A stretch of DNA of 64,000 nucleotides from Sandaracinus amylolyticus (GTDB lineage Bacteria > Myxococcota_A > Polyangia > Polyangiales > Sandaracinaceae). The translations under genes were made by a program, and so were the position numbers. Below the pieces are notes generated by a model, which was not told the DNA's origin, did not search any database, and saw nothing but the letters and a program-made list of their open reading frames with translations. This document shows, piece by piece, positions 53,959 through 63,044 of this stretch; within the stretch, counting starts at the first letter, position 1, and each line of letters starts with the position of its first letter. The DNA is taken from positions 8,122,001 through 8,186,000 of the forward strand of contig NZ_CP070225.1 in assembly GCF_021631985.1 (NCBI RefSeq), read 5' to 3'.

Positions 53959-53998
53959 CATCATCGCGTGCCGAAGGCCCGCGCTGGGCCGCGCGCCA

Positions 53999-54460
53999 TC
54001 AGTCGCACTCGGGCCGGGCGCGACGCACCGGCTCTTCTTCACGCAGCGTGCGCGCGAGGAGCGGGAGCGAAGGCAGCGCCGCTGCGGCGCGCGCCTGGGC
54101 GCGCTCCCACGCCGGCACCGCCGCCTCGAGGAGCTTCGCGCCGCGCGCGGTGAGCTCGAGGCGCTTCTCGCGCCCGCCTTCACGACGCCGCACCAGCCCA
54201 CCGGCCTCGAGCCGCGCGAGATCCCGGCTCAGCGTCGACTTCTCGATCTCGAGCGCGCGCGCGATCCGCGCCGCGGTCGCGTCCTCGTCGAGCCCCGCGA
54301 TCGCAGCGAGCAGGTTGAGCTGCGCGACGGTGAGCCCGATCGGCCGCAGCGCCTCGTCGTAGATCGCGTTCACGACCCGCGAGAGCCGACGCAGCGGCGA
54401 CGCGAGGCACTCGTCGCGAATACGCCGAGCGATCGGCGCGACCGAGGGCTTCGCGGACAT
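53999..54460 (-). CDS. MarR-family transcriptional regulator
   Basis: A 153-residue winged-helix regulator: LTVAQLNLLAAIAGLDEDATAARIARALEIEKSTLSRDLARLEAGGLVRR is the helix-turn-helix and wing (shown in part: IEKSTLSRDLARLEAGG), RREGGREKRLELTARG the wing, and the ends are dimerisation helices. MarR repressors sense phenolic or drug-like ligands. It sits upstream of an exporter on the same strand with operator-like palindromes at both. Start among ATG 54460, ATG 54469 or TTG 54475; the operator overlaps this area, so a leaderless or very short leader mRNA is possible. Confidence 0.88.
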   Translation of the reverse strand: MSAKPSVAPIARRIRDECLASPLRRLSRVVNAIYDEALRPIGLTVAQLNLLAAIAGLDEDATAARIARALEIEKSTLSRDLARLEAGGLVRRREGGREKRLELTARGAKLLEAAVPAWERAQARAAAALPSLPLLARTLREEEPVRRARPECD

Positions 54461-54536
54461 CTGGTGCATATACAACCGTCACTCCACGACGTCGAGCCCG
54501 CCCTCCGCACCCACCGGCCGCGCTCGTGCCCGACGA

Positions 54537-54713
54537 CCACGCGACGGACTCTCGAGCCCCGAAGGGGGTGGGGCGGAGGGGGCAGAGCCCCCTTCGCATG
54601 CACCGCCGTGAAGCCCGCCGCCCGCGCAGGGATCTCGAGACGAACGTCGAAAGCAGGCCGAGCAGCCCTCGCAGAGCGCCGCGCGCAGCGAAGAGGCCGA
54701 GCGGCCCGAGCGA
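54537..54713 (-). repeat. Dispersed element family I, copy C
   Basis: Reads leftwards from the base after the Mrp stop. Nearly collinear with copy B (CGCTCGGGCCGCTCGGCC to GTCCGTCGCGTGG), with the GGGGGCTCTGCCCCC hairpin intact; it continues to about 54505 with a tail shared with copy A (GTCGTCGGGCACGAGCGCGG). It separates Mrp from MarR. Confidence 0.85.
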
Positions 54714-55823
54714 TCAGCGGACGATGCGCAGTCGGGTCGGGCCCTTGGCCGCAGGGATGCGAGTCCCGCCGGTGCGCTCGAAGTGCAGGTTCGCGACCTT
54801 CGCGATCAGCGCATCGCCCACCGCGGTGAACGCCTTCGCGCTCTCGCTCTCGGGCACGCTCTGCACGATCGGCATGCCCTTGTCGCCCCACTCGCGCACC
54901 GGGGGCTCGAGCGGGATCTGACCGAGCAGCGGCGCCTTCGCGAACTCCGCGATCTTCTCGCCGCCGCCGCGCCCGAAGAGCTCCTGTCGCACGCCCGCGC
55001 TGTCGACGAAGTAGCTCATGTTCTCGATCACGCCGAGGATCGGGAGGCTCAGCTTGCTGCACATCGAGACGCACTTGTAGACGTCCTGCAGCGCGACCTC
55101 TTGCGGCGTGGTCACCATCACGACGCCGCTCACCTTGAGCTTCTGCGCCATCGTCAGCGCGACGTCGCCGGTGCCCGGCGGAAGATCGAGCACGAGGTAG
55201 TCGAGCTCGCCCCACTCGACGTCCTTGAGGAACTGCTGCAGCGCGCTGTGCAGCATCGGTCCGCGCCAGATCACCGCCTGCTTGTCGTCCTCGAGCAGGA
55301 AGCCGATCGACATCATCTTCACGCCGAAGCGCTCGAGCGGGAGGATCTTCTTGTCCTCGCGCGTCGGCGGGTGGCCGTGCACGCCCATCATCGTCGGGAT
55401 CGACGGGCCGTAGATGTCGGCGTCGAGGATGCCGACGCGAAGCCCCGCGCGCTTGAGCGCGAGCGTCAGGTTCACCGCGGTCGTGCTCTTCCCGACGCCG
55501 CCCTTGCCGCTCATCACGAGCACGACGTTCTTCACGCCGGGGATCGGATCGTCGCCCATCACCTCGCGCGTCGGGACCTGCACGTCGATCGCGATCTCGA
55601 CCGCGCTCGCGCCCGCCTCGCGCGCCGCGTGCTCGATCGACTCGCGCACCTTGGCGTGCACGGCGCTCGAAGGGGTCGCGAGGTGCGCGCGCACCTTCAC
55701 CTTGCCACCGGGCTCCACCGCGAGATCGGTCAGGGCACCGATGTCGAGCATCGGCTTGTCGAACACCGGATCGACGACCTTCGACAGCGCGGTGCGGAGC
55801 GACTCGGTGGTGAGCTCGGCCAT
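54714..55823 (-). CDS. mrp: Mrp/ApbC-type iron-sulphur cluster carrier
   Basis: A 369-residue Mrp/NBP35 P-loop protein that holds and transfers Fe-S clusters. An N-terminal DUF59/MIP18 domain (about 1-90) precedes the ATPase with VLVMSGKGGVGKSTTAVN (about 104-114), DADIYGPSIPTMMG, DYLVLDLPPGTGD and the VVTTPQEVALQDVYK block. The usual C-terminal CxxC is not seen: the late region has YKCVSMCSKL (C-x3-C), so cluster ligation may differ. ATG 55823 has AGGA at correct distance; ATG 55829 is too close. Confidence 0.9.
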   Translation of the reverse strand: MAELTTESLRTALSKVVDPVFDKPMLDIGALTDLAVEPGGKVKVRAHLATPSSAVHAKVRESIEHAAREAGASAVEIAIDVQVPTREVMGDDPIPGVKNVVLVMSGKGGVGKSTTAVNLTLALKRAGLRVGILDADIYGPSIPTMMGVHGHPPTREDKKILPLERFGVKMMSIGFLLEDDKQAVIWRGPMLHSALQQFLKDVEWGELDYLVLDLPPGTGDVALTMAQKLKVSGVVMVTTPQEVALQDVYKCVSMCSKLSLPILGVIENMSYFVDSAGVRQELFGRGGGEKIAEFAKAPLLGQIPLEPPVREWGDKGMPIVQSVPESESAKAFTAVGDALIAKVANLHFERTGGTRIPAAKGPTRLRIVR

Positions 55824-55929
55824 GTTCATTTCCTCAGGAGACAACCCAGGTGGCGCGGTGTGTGTCTGCGCAGCGCGCACGTCAAGCGCGATCACGAGCG
55901 CGATGTTTCGCCCGTGTATCATGCCGCGC

Positions 55930-58737
55930 ATGACGTACCGGTTCCGCTTGCTCCTGCTCTCGCTCGCATCGTTGCCCTTGCTCGCTGCGTGCGGCGACGA
56001 CGACGCCCCGCCCGCGACCGACGGCGGCACCGACTCGGGGACGCCGACGACCGATCTGTCGCTCCCCGGTCTCGATGGCGAGGTCGAGGTCGTCTACGAC
56101 GATCGCGGCGTCCCACACATCTACGGGACCACGCGTCACGACGTGCTCGTGGTGCAGGGCTATCTGATGAGCCGCGATCGCTTCGCGCAGATGGAGTTCA
56201 TCCGTCGCAGCGTGCTCGGTCGCATCGCGGAGATCGGCGGCGAGAGCTCGCTCGAGGACGACGTGATCTCGCGCTGGGAGGGATACCGGCGCATGGGCGT
56301 CGAGATCTACGAGGGCCTCGCGACCGACGATCCGTCGCGCTTGTCGGCGGAGGCGTTCGTCGAGGGCATCAACCTCTACATCGATGCCGTGATGCGCCGC
56401 GAGGAGGATCCCGCGGTGATGGGCGCGGAGATCGTGAACGTGGTGCTCGCGAGCCCGAGCTTCGGGCACTGGGAGCCCGCCGACATCTTCGCGCTCGCGC
56501 GCTTCCAGTCGGCGAACCTGAGCTTCGATCCGCGCGACGATCTGAACCGCTCGGCGCGCCTCGCGGCGATCGAAGCGGCGTTCCCCGCGGACGACGCCGA
56601 CCCGCGCATCGCGGCGCGCTCGGGCCTCTTCGAGGATCTCTTCACGCAGCGCCCGGCGCGCGAGGCGTTCACCGACGACGGCTTCCCCGACGGCACGACG
56701 ATGGCGCTGCTGCCGGTGATCGATCCGCGCCCCTTCGGCGCGCGCTTCACGCCGAACGTGCGCGCGATCCGCGGCGCGATGCCGTTCCTCGATCGCATCG
56801 AGGAGCGCCAGTCGCGCATCTTCGGTGACCTCGTCACGCGCGGCTCGAACAACTGGACGGTCTCGGGCGAGCACACCGCGAGCGGCAATCCGATCCTCTC
56901 GAACGATCCGCACCTCTCGCTGATCTCGCCCGCAGTGTGGTGGTACGTGCACCTCAACACCGCGCGCATGGGCGGCGAGGACATGATCGACGCGCAGGGC
57001 ACGGCGTTCGCCGGCCTTCCCGGCGTGGTCATCGGCTTCAACCGCGACATCGCGTGGGGCGTGACGACGACCGGCTACGACGTGACCGACGGCTACCAGG
57101 AGCAGATCACCGGCGCGTGCGACGCGGACGGCAACGTCACCAGCGGCACTGTGCTGTGGATGGGCGGGCAGAGCCCGATCGCGTTCCACGAGGAGACGAT
57201 CGACATCACGGGCGCGGATCCCGTGACGATGCGCTTCCCCTACGCGTCGCATCGTCCGGGCAGCCAGTTCCTGCCGGGCAGCTGCGTGCCGGTCGAGGGC
57301 ACGACCGATCGCTTCGTCGCGATCAGCGTGCGCTACACGGGGTGGGAGCCGAGCAACGAGCTCGCGACGTTCACCGGGCTGATGACCGCGACCGACGTGG
57401 AGTCGGCGCGCGCGGCGCTCGATGCGTTCGAGGTCGGCTCGCAGAACTTCATGATCATCGACGCCGACGACATCATGTGGTCGACGCAGGCGCGCATCCC
57501 GGTGCGCTCGGCGATGGCGACGAGCCTCGAGATCGACGCGGAGACCGGCGCGCACACCGGACACTGCCCGCACATGCTCGTGCCGGGCACCGGCGAGTAC
57601 GAGTGGACCGGCGATCTCGCGGACACCGCGATCCCGCACGATCTCGATCCCGCGCGCGGTTGGATCGCGACGGCGAACCAGGACAACGTCGGCGTCACGC
57701 AGGACGGCAATCCCTGCAACGACCCGCACTACGTGGGCGCGGGCTTCGACTACGGCTGGCGCGAGGGGCGCATCCAGGAGCGCCTCGCGGAGCTCGTCGA
57801 GCGCGGCGACATCACGACCGACGACATGATCGCGCTGCAGGCGGAGACGCAGTCGCCGCTCGGCCGCACGCTGCGTGATCCGATCGTCACGATCCTCGGC
57901 GACACCGCGGCGATCGACGCGCTCGGGCTCACCGAGGACCAGGAGACCGATCTCGCGGCGGCGCGCACCCAGCTGATGGAGTGGACGCTCGCGACGCCGC
58001 ACGGCGTGGGCGCGACCGACGTCGGTGAGATCGCGGACAGCGTGGCGACGACGATCTTCAACGCGTCGATCACGCGCATCATCCCGCTCGCGCTCGGCGA
58101 CGAGACCGAGCGCGCGATGGTCGGTGGGCCGACGAGCGAGTCGGCGCGCCTGCTCGAGTGGATGATGACCTCGCCGTCCCGTCTGCTCAGCTACGACGAG
58201 ACCGCGATGGAGTCGGTGCTCTGGGACGACATCCGCACCGAGGCCGTCGAGACCAAGGCGGAGATCGTGATCCGCGGCGTCCTCGCGGGGCTCGAGTTCC
58301 TCGAGGGTCGTCTCGAAGCGGACTGGAACGGATGGCGCTGGGGCCGGCTGCACACGGTGCGCTTCAGCAGCGTCGTGCCGCGCCTCGGCTCGCTCGACCT
58401 GATCTCGATCCCCGCGAGCAACGACGAGACGTACCCCGACGGGTTCCCGCGCCACGGCGACTGGGGGAACGTCGATCCCGGCAACTTCGGGCTCTGGAAC
58501 ACCGAGAGCTTCTCGTTCGGCAGCGGCGCGTCGCAGCGCCTGATCGTCGAGATGACCGCCGAGGGGCCCCGCGCGTTCAACGCGATCCCCGGCGGGCAGA
58601 GCATCGATCCGCAGAGCCCGCACAAGCAGGACGAGGCGCTGCTGTGGATCCGCAACGAGCAGCCGCCGCTCTACTTCACGGAGCAGGACGTGAACGCGCA
58701 CGTGGAGCGCTCGTTCACGGTGCGCCCGATGAACTGA
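55930..58737 (+). CDS. Penicillin-acylase-family Ntn hydrolase, lipoprotein
   Basis: A 935-residue precursor. A lipoprotein signal (RLLLLSLASLPLLAAC) leads to a Pro/Asp/Gly linker and the penicillin G acylase fold (S45 peptidase). The alpha-chain region begins VYDDRGVPHIYGTTRHDVLVVQGY; the autoprocessing site and beta-chain nucleophile is Ser306 in TRGSNNWTVSG; SNDPHLSLISPAVWWYVHL and the late HGDWGNVDPGNFG are typical. Members cleave acyl groups from beta-lactams or from homoserine-lactone signals. The precursor is processed in the periplasm into two chains. It is divergent from mrp and its 3' end overlaps the convergent OmpA-like gene. Confidence 0.93.
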   Translation: MTYRFRLLLLSLASLPLLAACGDDDAPPATDGGTDSGTPTTDLSLPGLDGEVEVVYDDRGVPHIYGTTRHDVLVVQGYLMSRDRFAQMEFIRRSVLGRIAEIGGESSLEDDVISRWEGYRRMGVEIYEGLATDDPSRLSAEAFVEGINLYIDAVMRREEDPAVMGAEIVNVVLASPSFGHWEPADIFALARFQSANLSFDPRDDLNRSARLAAIEAAFPADDADPRIAARSGLFEDLFTQRPAREAFTDDGFPDGTTMALLPVIDPRPFGARFTPNVRAIRGAMPFLDRIEERQSRIFGDLVTRGSNNWTVSGEHTASGNPILSNDPHLSLISPAVWWYVHLNTARMGGEDMIDAQGTAFAGLPGVVIGFNRDIAWGVTTTGYDVTDGYQEQITGACDADGNVTSGTVLWMGGQSPIAFHEETIDITGADPVTMRFPYASHRPGSQFLPGSCVPVEGTTDRFVAISVRYTGWEPSNELATFTGLMTATDVESARAALDAFEVGSQNFMIIDADDIMWSTQARIPVRSAMATSLEIDAETGAHTGHCPHMLVPGTGEYEWTGDLADTAIPHDLDPARGWIATANQDNVGVTQDGNPCNDPHYVGAGFDYGWREGRIQERLAELVERGDITTDDMIALQAETQSPLGRTLRDPIVTILGDTAAIDALGLTEDQETDLAAARTQLMEWTLATPHGVGATDVGEIADSVATTIFNASITRIIPLALGDETERAMVGGPTSESARLLEWMMTSPSRLLSYDETAMESVLWDDIRTEAVETKAEIVIRGVLAGLEFLEGRLEADWNGWRWGRLHTVRFSSVVPRLGSLDLISIPASNDETYPDGFPRHGDWGNVDPGNFGLWNTESFSFGSGASQRLIVEMTAEGPRAFNAIPGGQSIDPQSPHKQDEALLWIRNEQPPLYFTEQDVNAHVERSFTVRPMN

Positions 58738-59689
58738 GCGAAGAGAACGCTGGGTGAGACGAGGCCCTCGGTGCGCGAGCACCGGGGGCTTCGTCGTCTC
58801 GGGGCTCGGCGCACACGTCGCGCGGCGGAGCCGGCGGCTGGTCGAAGCAGGGCGAGCGCCACGAGGTGCTGCACCCACCGCTGTGGAGAGAGCGGGGAGG
58901 CGCACGACCCGCGTCGACCTCGAGCACCTCGAGCTGCACGCGACGGTTCGCGTCGCGCGCGCTCGCGGTCGCGCTGCGGGGAACGAGCGGTCGTGCATCG
59001 GCGGCGCCGTCGACCTCGAGGCGCTCGGGCGCGATGCCTTGCTCGACGAGCCAGTCGCGCACCGCGGTCGCGCGAGCGCGGGAGAGGCGATCGGGGCGCG
59101 GCTCGCCGAAGTCGGCGTGGCCGGTGATGCGGACCCGGACGAGCTGCGGGTTGTCGCGGAGCGCGGCAGCGATCGCGGCGAGCCGAGAGTGCTCGCTCGG
59201 TGCGATCGCCCTCGAGCCGCGCGCGAATCGGAGCTGGTCGAAGAGCACGATGCGCGTGTCGTCGACGACGATGTGCGCCTGATCGGGACAGCCGTCCTCG
59301 TCGGCGCAGCCGTCGTACACCTCGGCGTGCTCCGGGCACGCGTCGCACGCGTCGAGGATCTCGTCGCGATCGTTGTCGAGGTCGGGACAGCCGTCGTCGT
59401 CCTCGAAGCCGTCGCGATCTTCGGCGATGCATCGACAGCGATCGTCGGCGTCGGGGATCGCGTCCTCGTCGTCGTCGGGATCGGGACAGCCATCCTCGTC
59501 GCGGAAGCCGTCGACGTCCTCGGGCGCATCGGCGCAGCGATCGTCGTCGCCCGCGAGACCATCGCCGTCGCGATCGGGAACCGGAGCGGCCGCAGACACC
59601 GGCTCGTCCCGCGTGGTCAGCAGCGAGCTGCAGCCGCCGAGGGCGATCACGACGAGGAGGACGATCCGCGCGGGCACGTCGCCGAACAT
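58715..59689 (-). CDS. Lipoprotein with thrombospondin type 3 repeats and OmpA-like domain
   Basis: A 324-residue outer-membrane-type protein. The signal (IVLLVVIALGGC) is lipidated; residues about 38-140 are TSP3-like calcium-binding repeats (DRDGDGLAGDDDRC, DPDDDEDAIPDADDRC, DNDRDEILDACDACP); about 150-265 an OmpA-like peptidoglycan-binding domain (ITGHADFGEPRPDRLSRARA, ANRRVQLEV). About 60 further residues, rich in Pro, Arg and Ser with three Cys (SGGCSTSW, CFDQPP, VCAEP), follow; they overlap 23 bp of the convergent acylase gene. Start ATG 59689. It likely links the outer membrane to peptidoglycan. Confidence 0.85.
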   Translation of the reverse strand: MFGDVPARIVLLVVIALGGCSSLLTTRDEPVSAAAPVPDRDGDGLAGDDDRCADAPEDVDGFRDEDGCPDPDDDEDAIPDADDRCRCIAEDRDGFEDDDGCPDLDNDRDEILDACDACPEHAEVYDGCADEDGCPDQAHIVVDDTRIVLFDQLRFARGSRAIAPSEHSRLAAIAAALRDNPQLVRVRITGHADFGEPRPDRLSRARATAVRDWLVEQGIAPERLEVDGAADARPLVPRSATASARDANRRVQLEVLEVDAGRAPPRSLHSGGCSTSWRSPCFDQPPAPPRDVCAEPRDDEAPGARAPRASSHPAFSSLSSSGAP

Positions 59690-59844
59690 ATACGCGCGAG
59701 CGTGTGATCCGTGCTGCGACGTTGTCGGATGAACGTGGCGCACGGAGCGCGCCGTGCTCCGCGCCCACTGCTCCGGCGCCGCGGATCGACAGAGGATTCC
59801 CGACCCCACCCGCTGGTTCGCCACGTGCTGATTGCGCGGGCCGC

Positions 59845-61479
59845 ATGGGGAGGTCGAGGACGGTCTTCTACGCGCTCGTGCTCGCGCTCGCGGGGTGCGA
59901 GGGCTCGCTGCTCGACGGGCCGACCGGTCCGCGCGGGCTCGGGGATCGTGGATCGAGCGGGCCGAGCTCCTGCGCGCAGCCCTCGGTCGCGCCCTCGGTG
60001 ATCAGCCGGCTCACGCGGACCGAGTACGACTACGCGATCGAAGATCTGCTCGGCGACACGTCGCGCCCGGCGCGCACGTTCGCGCCCGACGACATCACGA
60101 CGGGCTTCGAAGTGGGCGGCGCGGTGTCGCCCCTGCTCGTCGAGCAGTACCTCGACACCGCGACGGCGATCGCGGAGCGCGCGACCGCGGATCTCGATGC
60201 GCTCACCGGATGCGAGACCGGCGAGGCGTGCGCGTCGCAGTTCGTCGAGCGCTTCGGGCGTCGCGCCTATCGACGGCCGCTGACGAGCGAGGAGACGACG
60301 TCGCTGCTCGCGCTCTATCGCGAGGGTGTCGAGCTCGTCGATCACCGCACCGGGATCCAGCTCGCGCTCGAGGCGATGCTGGTCTCGCCGAGCTTCCTCT
60401 ATCACGTCGAAGCGGCCGAGCCCGACGCGGCGCCGGGCGCGGTGATGCCGCTCTCGGGGCACGAGATCGCGAGCCGTCTCGCGTTCTTCCTCTGGCGCTC
60501 GGTGCCCGACGACGAGCTGCTCGACGCAGCGGATGCAGGCGAGCTCGACGACGCTGCGAACGTCGGGATGCAGGCGCGAAGGATGCTCGAGGACGCGCGC
60601 GCCGCGCGCGGATTGCACGACTTCACGCGGCAGTGGCTCGACCTCGATCGGCTCGGCACCGTCGAGAAGGACGCGGCGATCCACCCCGAGTTCGATCGCG
60701 CGCTCGCGAGCGACATGCGCGCCTCGATCGAGATGTACGTCGACGCGATGCTCGACGAGGGCGGCGACTTCGACGCGCTGCTCGTGGGCGACGGCACCGC
60801 CTACGTGAACGAGCGTCTCGCGCCGATCTACGGGCTCGGCGGGATCACCGGCGAGGAGCTGCGCGCGGTCGAGATCGATCCGACCCAGCGCGGAGGATTG
60901 CTCACCCAGCCGGGCTTGCTCGCGCTGCTCGCGAAGTCGAACCAGAGCGATCCCATCCATCGCGGCGTGTTCGTGCGGCAGCGCTTGCTGTGTCAGCAGC
61001 TGCCGCCCCCGCCGCCCGACGTCGACACCACGCCGCCCGATCTGATGCCCGGGCTCACGACGCGCGAGCGCTTCGGCGAGCACCGCGAGAATCCGTCGTG
61101 CGCGGGGTGTCACTCGCTGATCGATCCGATCGGGTTCGGCTTCGAGGGCTACGACGCGATCGGTCGGTTCCGCGCGACCGAAGAGGGCCAGGCGATCGAC
61201 GCGAGCGGCGAGATCGTCTCGGGCGGCGACGCGAGCGGCACGTTCGACGGGGTGATCGAGCTGAGCGAGCGGCTCGCGGCGAGCGAGAGCGTGCACGAGT
61301 GCATCGCGCGGCAGTGGTTCCGCTACGCGATCGGGCGCATCGAGACCGCGCAGGATCGCTGCTCGACCGACGCGATCGACGAGGCGTTCTCCGAGTCGGG
61401 CCACGACGTGCGCGAGCTCGTCGTCGCGCTGGTGACCTCCGACGCGTTCATGCATCGCCGCATCCCGGAGGCCCGCTGA
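59845..61479 (+). CDS. DUF1592/DUF1588/DUF1585 cytochrome-like lipoprotein
   Basis: A 544-residue lipoprotein (YALVLALAGC) carrying the domain set known from planctomycetes and myxobacteria: an N-terminal DUF1587-type segment (SRLTRTEYDYAIEDLLG), DUF1595 (FVERFGRRAYRRPLTSEE), DUF1592 (SPSFLYHVE...SRLAFFLWRSVPDDELL), DUF1588 with a CxxCH heme motif (PSCAGCHSLIDPIGFGFEGYDAIG) and DUF1585 (CIARQWFRYAIGR). Its enzymatic role is unproved; links to surface polymer degradation are proposed for the families. The stop overlaps the start of the DUF1552 gene (TGATG), its usual partner. Confidence 0.93.
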   Translation: MGRSRTVFYALVLALAGCEGSLLDGPTGPRGLGDRGSSGPSSCAQPSVAPSVISRLTRTEYDYAIEDLLGDTSRPARTFAPDDITTGFEVGGAVSPLLVEQYLDTATAIAERATADLDALTGCETGEACASQFVERFGRRAYRRPLTSEETTSLLALYREGVELVDHRTGIQLALEAMLVSPSFLYHVEAAEPDAAPGAVMPLSGHEIASRLAFFLWRSVPDDELLDAADAGELDDAANVGMQARRMLEDARAARGLHDFTRQWLDLDRLGTVEKDAAIHPEFDRALASDMRASIEMYVDAMLDEGGDFDALLVGDGTAYVNERLAPIYGLGGITGEELRAVEIDPTQRGGLLTQPGLLALLAKSNQSDPIHRGVFVRQRLLCQQLPPPPPDVDTTPPDLMPGLTTRERFGEHRENPSCAGCHSLIDPIGFGFEGYDAIGRFRATEEGQAIDASGEIVSGGDASGTFDGVIELSERLAASESVHECIARQWFRYAIGRIETAQDRCSTDAIDEAFSESGHDVRELVVALVTSDAFMHRRIPEAR

Positions 61480-62852
61480 TGCTGCCGATCTTCCAGCAGA
61501 AGAAGCTGCGCCGCCGCGCGTTCGTGGGCGCGCTCGGGTTCGGCGCGATCGCCCTGCCCTTCTTGCGCCTGCTGAACGGCGCGGGCGCGCAGGACGGTGC
61601 GCGACCGAGACGTCTGCTCGTCGTGTTCTCGCCGAACGGCACCTGGCCCGACGAGTGGCGGCCCGAAGGCGGCGAGACCGACTTCCGGTTCAAGCGCATC
61701 CTCGCGCCGCTCGAGCCCCATCGCGATCGCGTGCTGGTGCTCGGTGGCGTCTCGATGCTCTCGACCGATCGCGGGCCGGGCGACGGACACCAGAAGGGCA
61801 TGGGCCACGTGCTCACCGGCGTGCCGCTCCTGCCCGGCGACGTGGTCGGTGGATGCGACTCGTGCCCGCCGGTGAGCTGGGCGAGCGATCTCTCGGTCGA
61901 TCAGGCGATCGCGAACGAGATCGGCGGGTCGACGCGCTTCCGCTCGCTCGAGCTCGGCGCGATGAGCCCCGAGTACGCCAACGTCTGGACGCGCATGAGC
62001 TATCGCGCGCGGAGCGAGCCGCTGCCGCCCGAGGCGAGCCCGTGGCGCGCGTTCGAGCGCGTGTTCGGCGATGCGTCGGTCGACCCCGACGCGGCGCGTC
62101 GTCGCCTCGCGCTGCGGCAGAGCGTGCTCGATCACAACGTCGCGGAGTACGAGCGCTTGAGCGCGCGCCTCGCGACGCCGGATCGCCAGCGTCTCGAGCT
62201 GCACCTCGAGACGATCCGCGACATCGAGCGCCGGATCGGCGCGCCGGGCGCGCTCGGCGCGGAGTGCCGCATCCCCGAGATCGGCGCCGCGATCGATCAC
62301 CGGAGCGCCGAGAACTTCCCGGAGATCGTGCGCCTGCAGAGCGACATCATGTGCATGGCGTTCGCGTGCGGGCTCACGAACGTGGGCTCGATCCAGTGGA
62401 CGAATTCGGTCGGCAACATCCCGTTCCCGCACCTCGGGGTGACCGAGAACCATCACGATCTCTCGCACGAGGGCGACAGCAACACCGACGCGGTGGAGAA
62501 GCTCGTCCGGATCAACACCTGGTACGCCGAGCAGTACGCGTACTTGCTCGAGCGCCTCGCGAGCACGCCCGAGGGCGAGGGCTCGATGCTCGACAACACC
62601 GTCGTGCTCTGGGTGAACGAGCTCGGGAAGGGCAACAGCCACACGCTGCGCGACATCCCGTTCGTGCTCGCGGGCAACGTCGCGAACGACGACGGGACGC
62701 CGCACTTCCGGACCGGGCGCTACCTGCAGCTCGATGGCGACGAGACCCCGCACAACGATCTCCTGGTGTCGCTGTGCCAGGCGTTCGGCATCGAGACCGA
62801 CGTGTTCGGCGATCGCGACTTCTGCAACGGACCGCTGCCCGGGCTGACGTGA
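61479..62852 (+). CDS. DUF1552 protein with Tat-like signal
   Basis: A 457-residue protein. Its N-terminus KKLRRRAFVGALGFGAIALPFL resembles a twin-arginine signal, suggesting export after folding, perhaps with a metal or cofactor. The body follows DUF1552: LLVVFSPNGTWPDEW, GHQKGMGHVLTG, SIDQAIA-like SVDQAIANEIGG, LTNVGSIQWTNSVG, NHHDLSHEGDS and NTVVLWVNELGKGNSH, the last typical of alkaline-phosphatase-superfamily-like DUF1501 relatives. It is translationally coupled to the DUF1592 gene. Substrate unknown. Confidence 0.92.
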   Translation: MLPIFQQKKLRRRAFVGALGFGAIALPFLRLLNGAGAQDGARPRRLLVVFSPNGTWPDEWRPEGGETDFRFKRILAPLEPHRDRVLVLGGVSMLSTDRGPGDGHQKGMGHVLTGVPLLPGDVVGGCDSCPPVSWASDLSVDQAIANEIGGSTRFRSLELGAMSPEYANVWTRMSYRARSEPLPPEASPWRAFERVFGDASVDPDAARRRLALRQSVLDHNVAEYERLSARLATPDRQRLELHLETIRDIERRIGAPGALGAECRIPEIGAAIDHRSAENFPEIVRLQSDIMCMAFACGLTNVGSIQWTNSVGNIPFPHLGVTENHHDLSHEGDSNTDAVEKLVRINTWYAEQYAYLLERLASTPEGEGSMLDNTVVLWVNELGKGNSHTLRDIPFVLAGNVANDDGTPHFRTGRYLQLDGDETPHNDLLVSLCQAFGIETDVFGDRDFCNGPLPGLT

Positions 62853-62856
62853 GGGA

Positions 62857-62948
62857 GTGTCCAAAATCGGCTCGCCGGCGGAGACCCTCCCGTCCGCGTG
62901 CGCCGCACGCTCCCGTGCGGGCCCTCCGCCAGCGAGCACTCCAGCTCG
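62857..62948. repeat. Palindromic element family II, full copy
   Basis: Starts 5 nt after the DUF1552 stop. Blocks TGTCCAAAATCGGCTCG, GGCGGAG...CTCCGCC arms around CGTGCGCCGCACG, and CGAGCACTCCAG occur in the same order as at 3831-3923. Stem sequences differ but stay complementary. Confidence 0.75.
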
Positions 62949-63044
62949 ACTGAGGACTGCCGACCTCAGCGTGGTCTGGCACGACGCGCGCTAACCGGAC
63001 CGGGCGGCAGCACGCGCCGTTCGCGCGTGGTCAGGGGAACGTAC

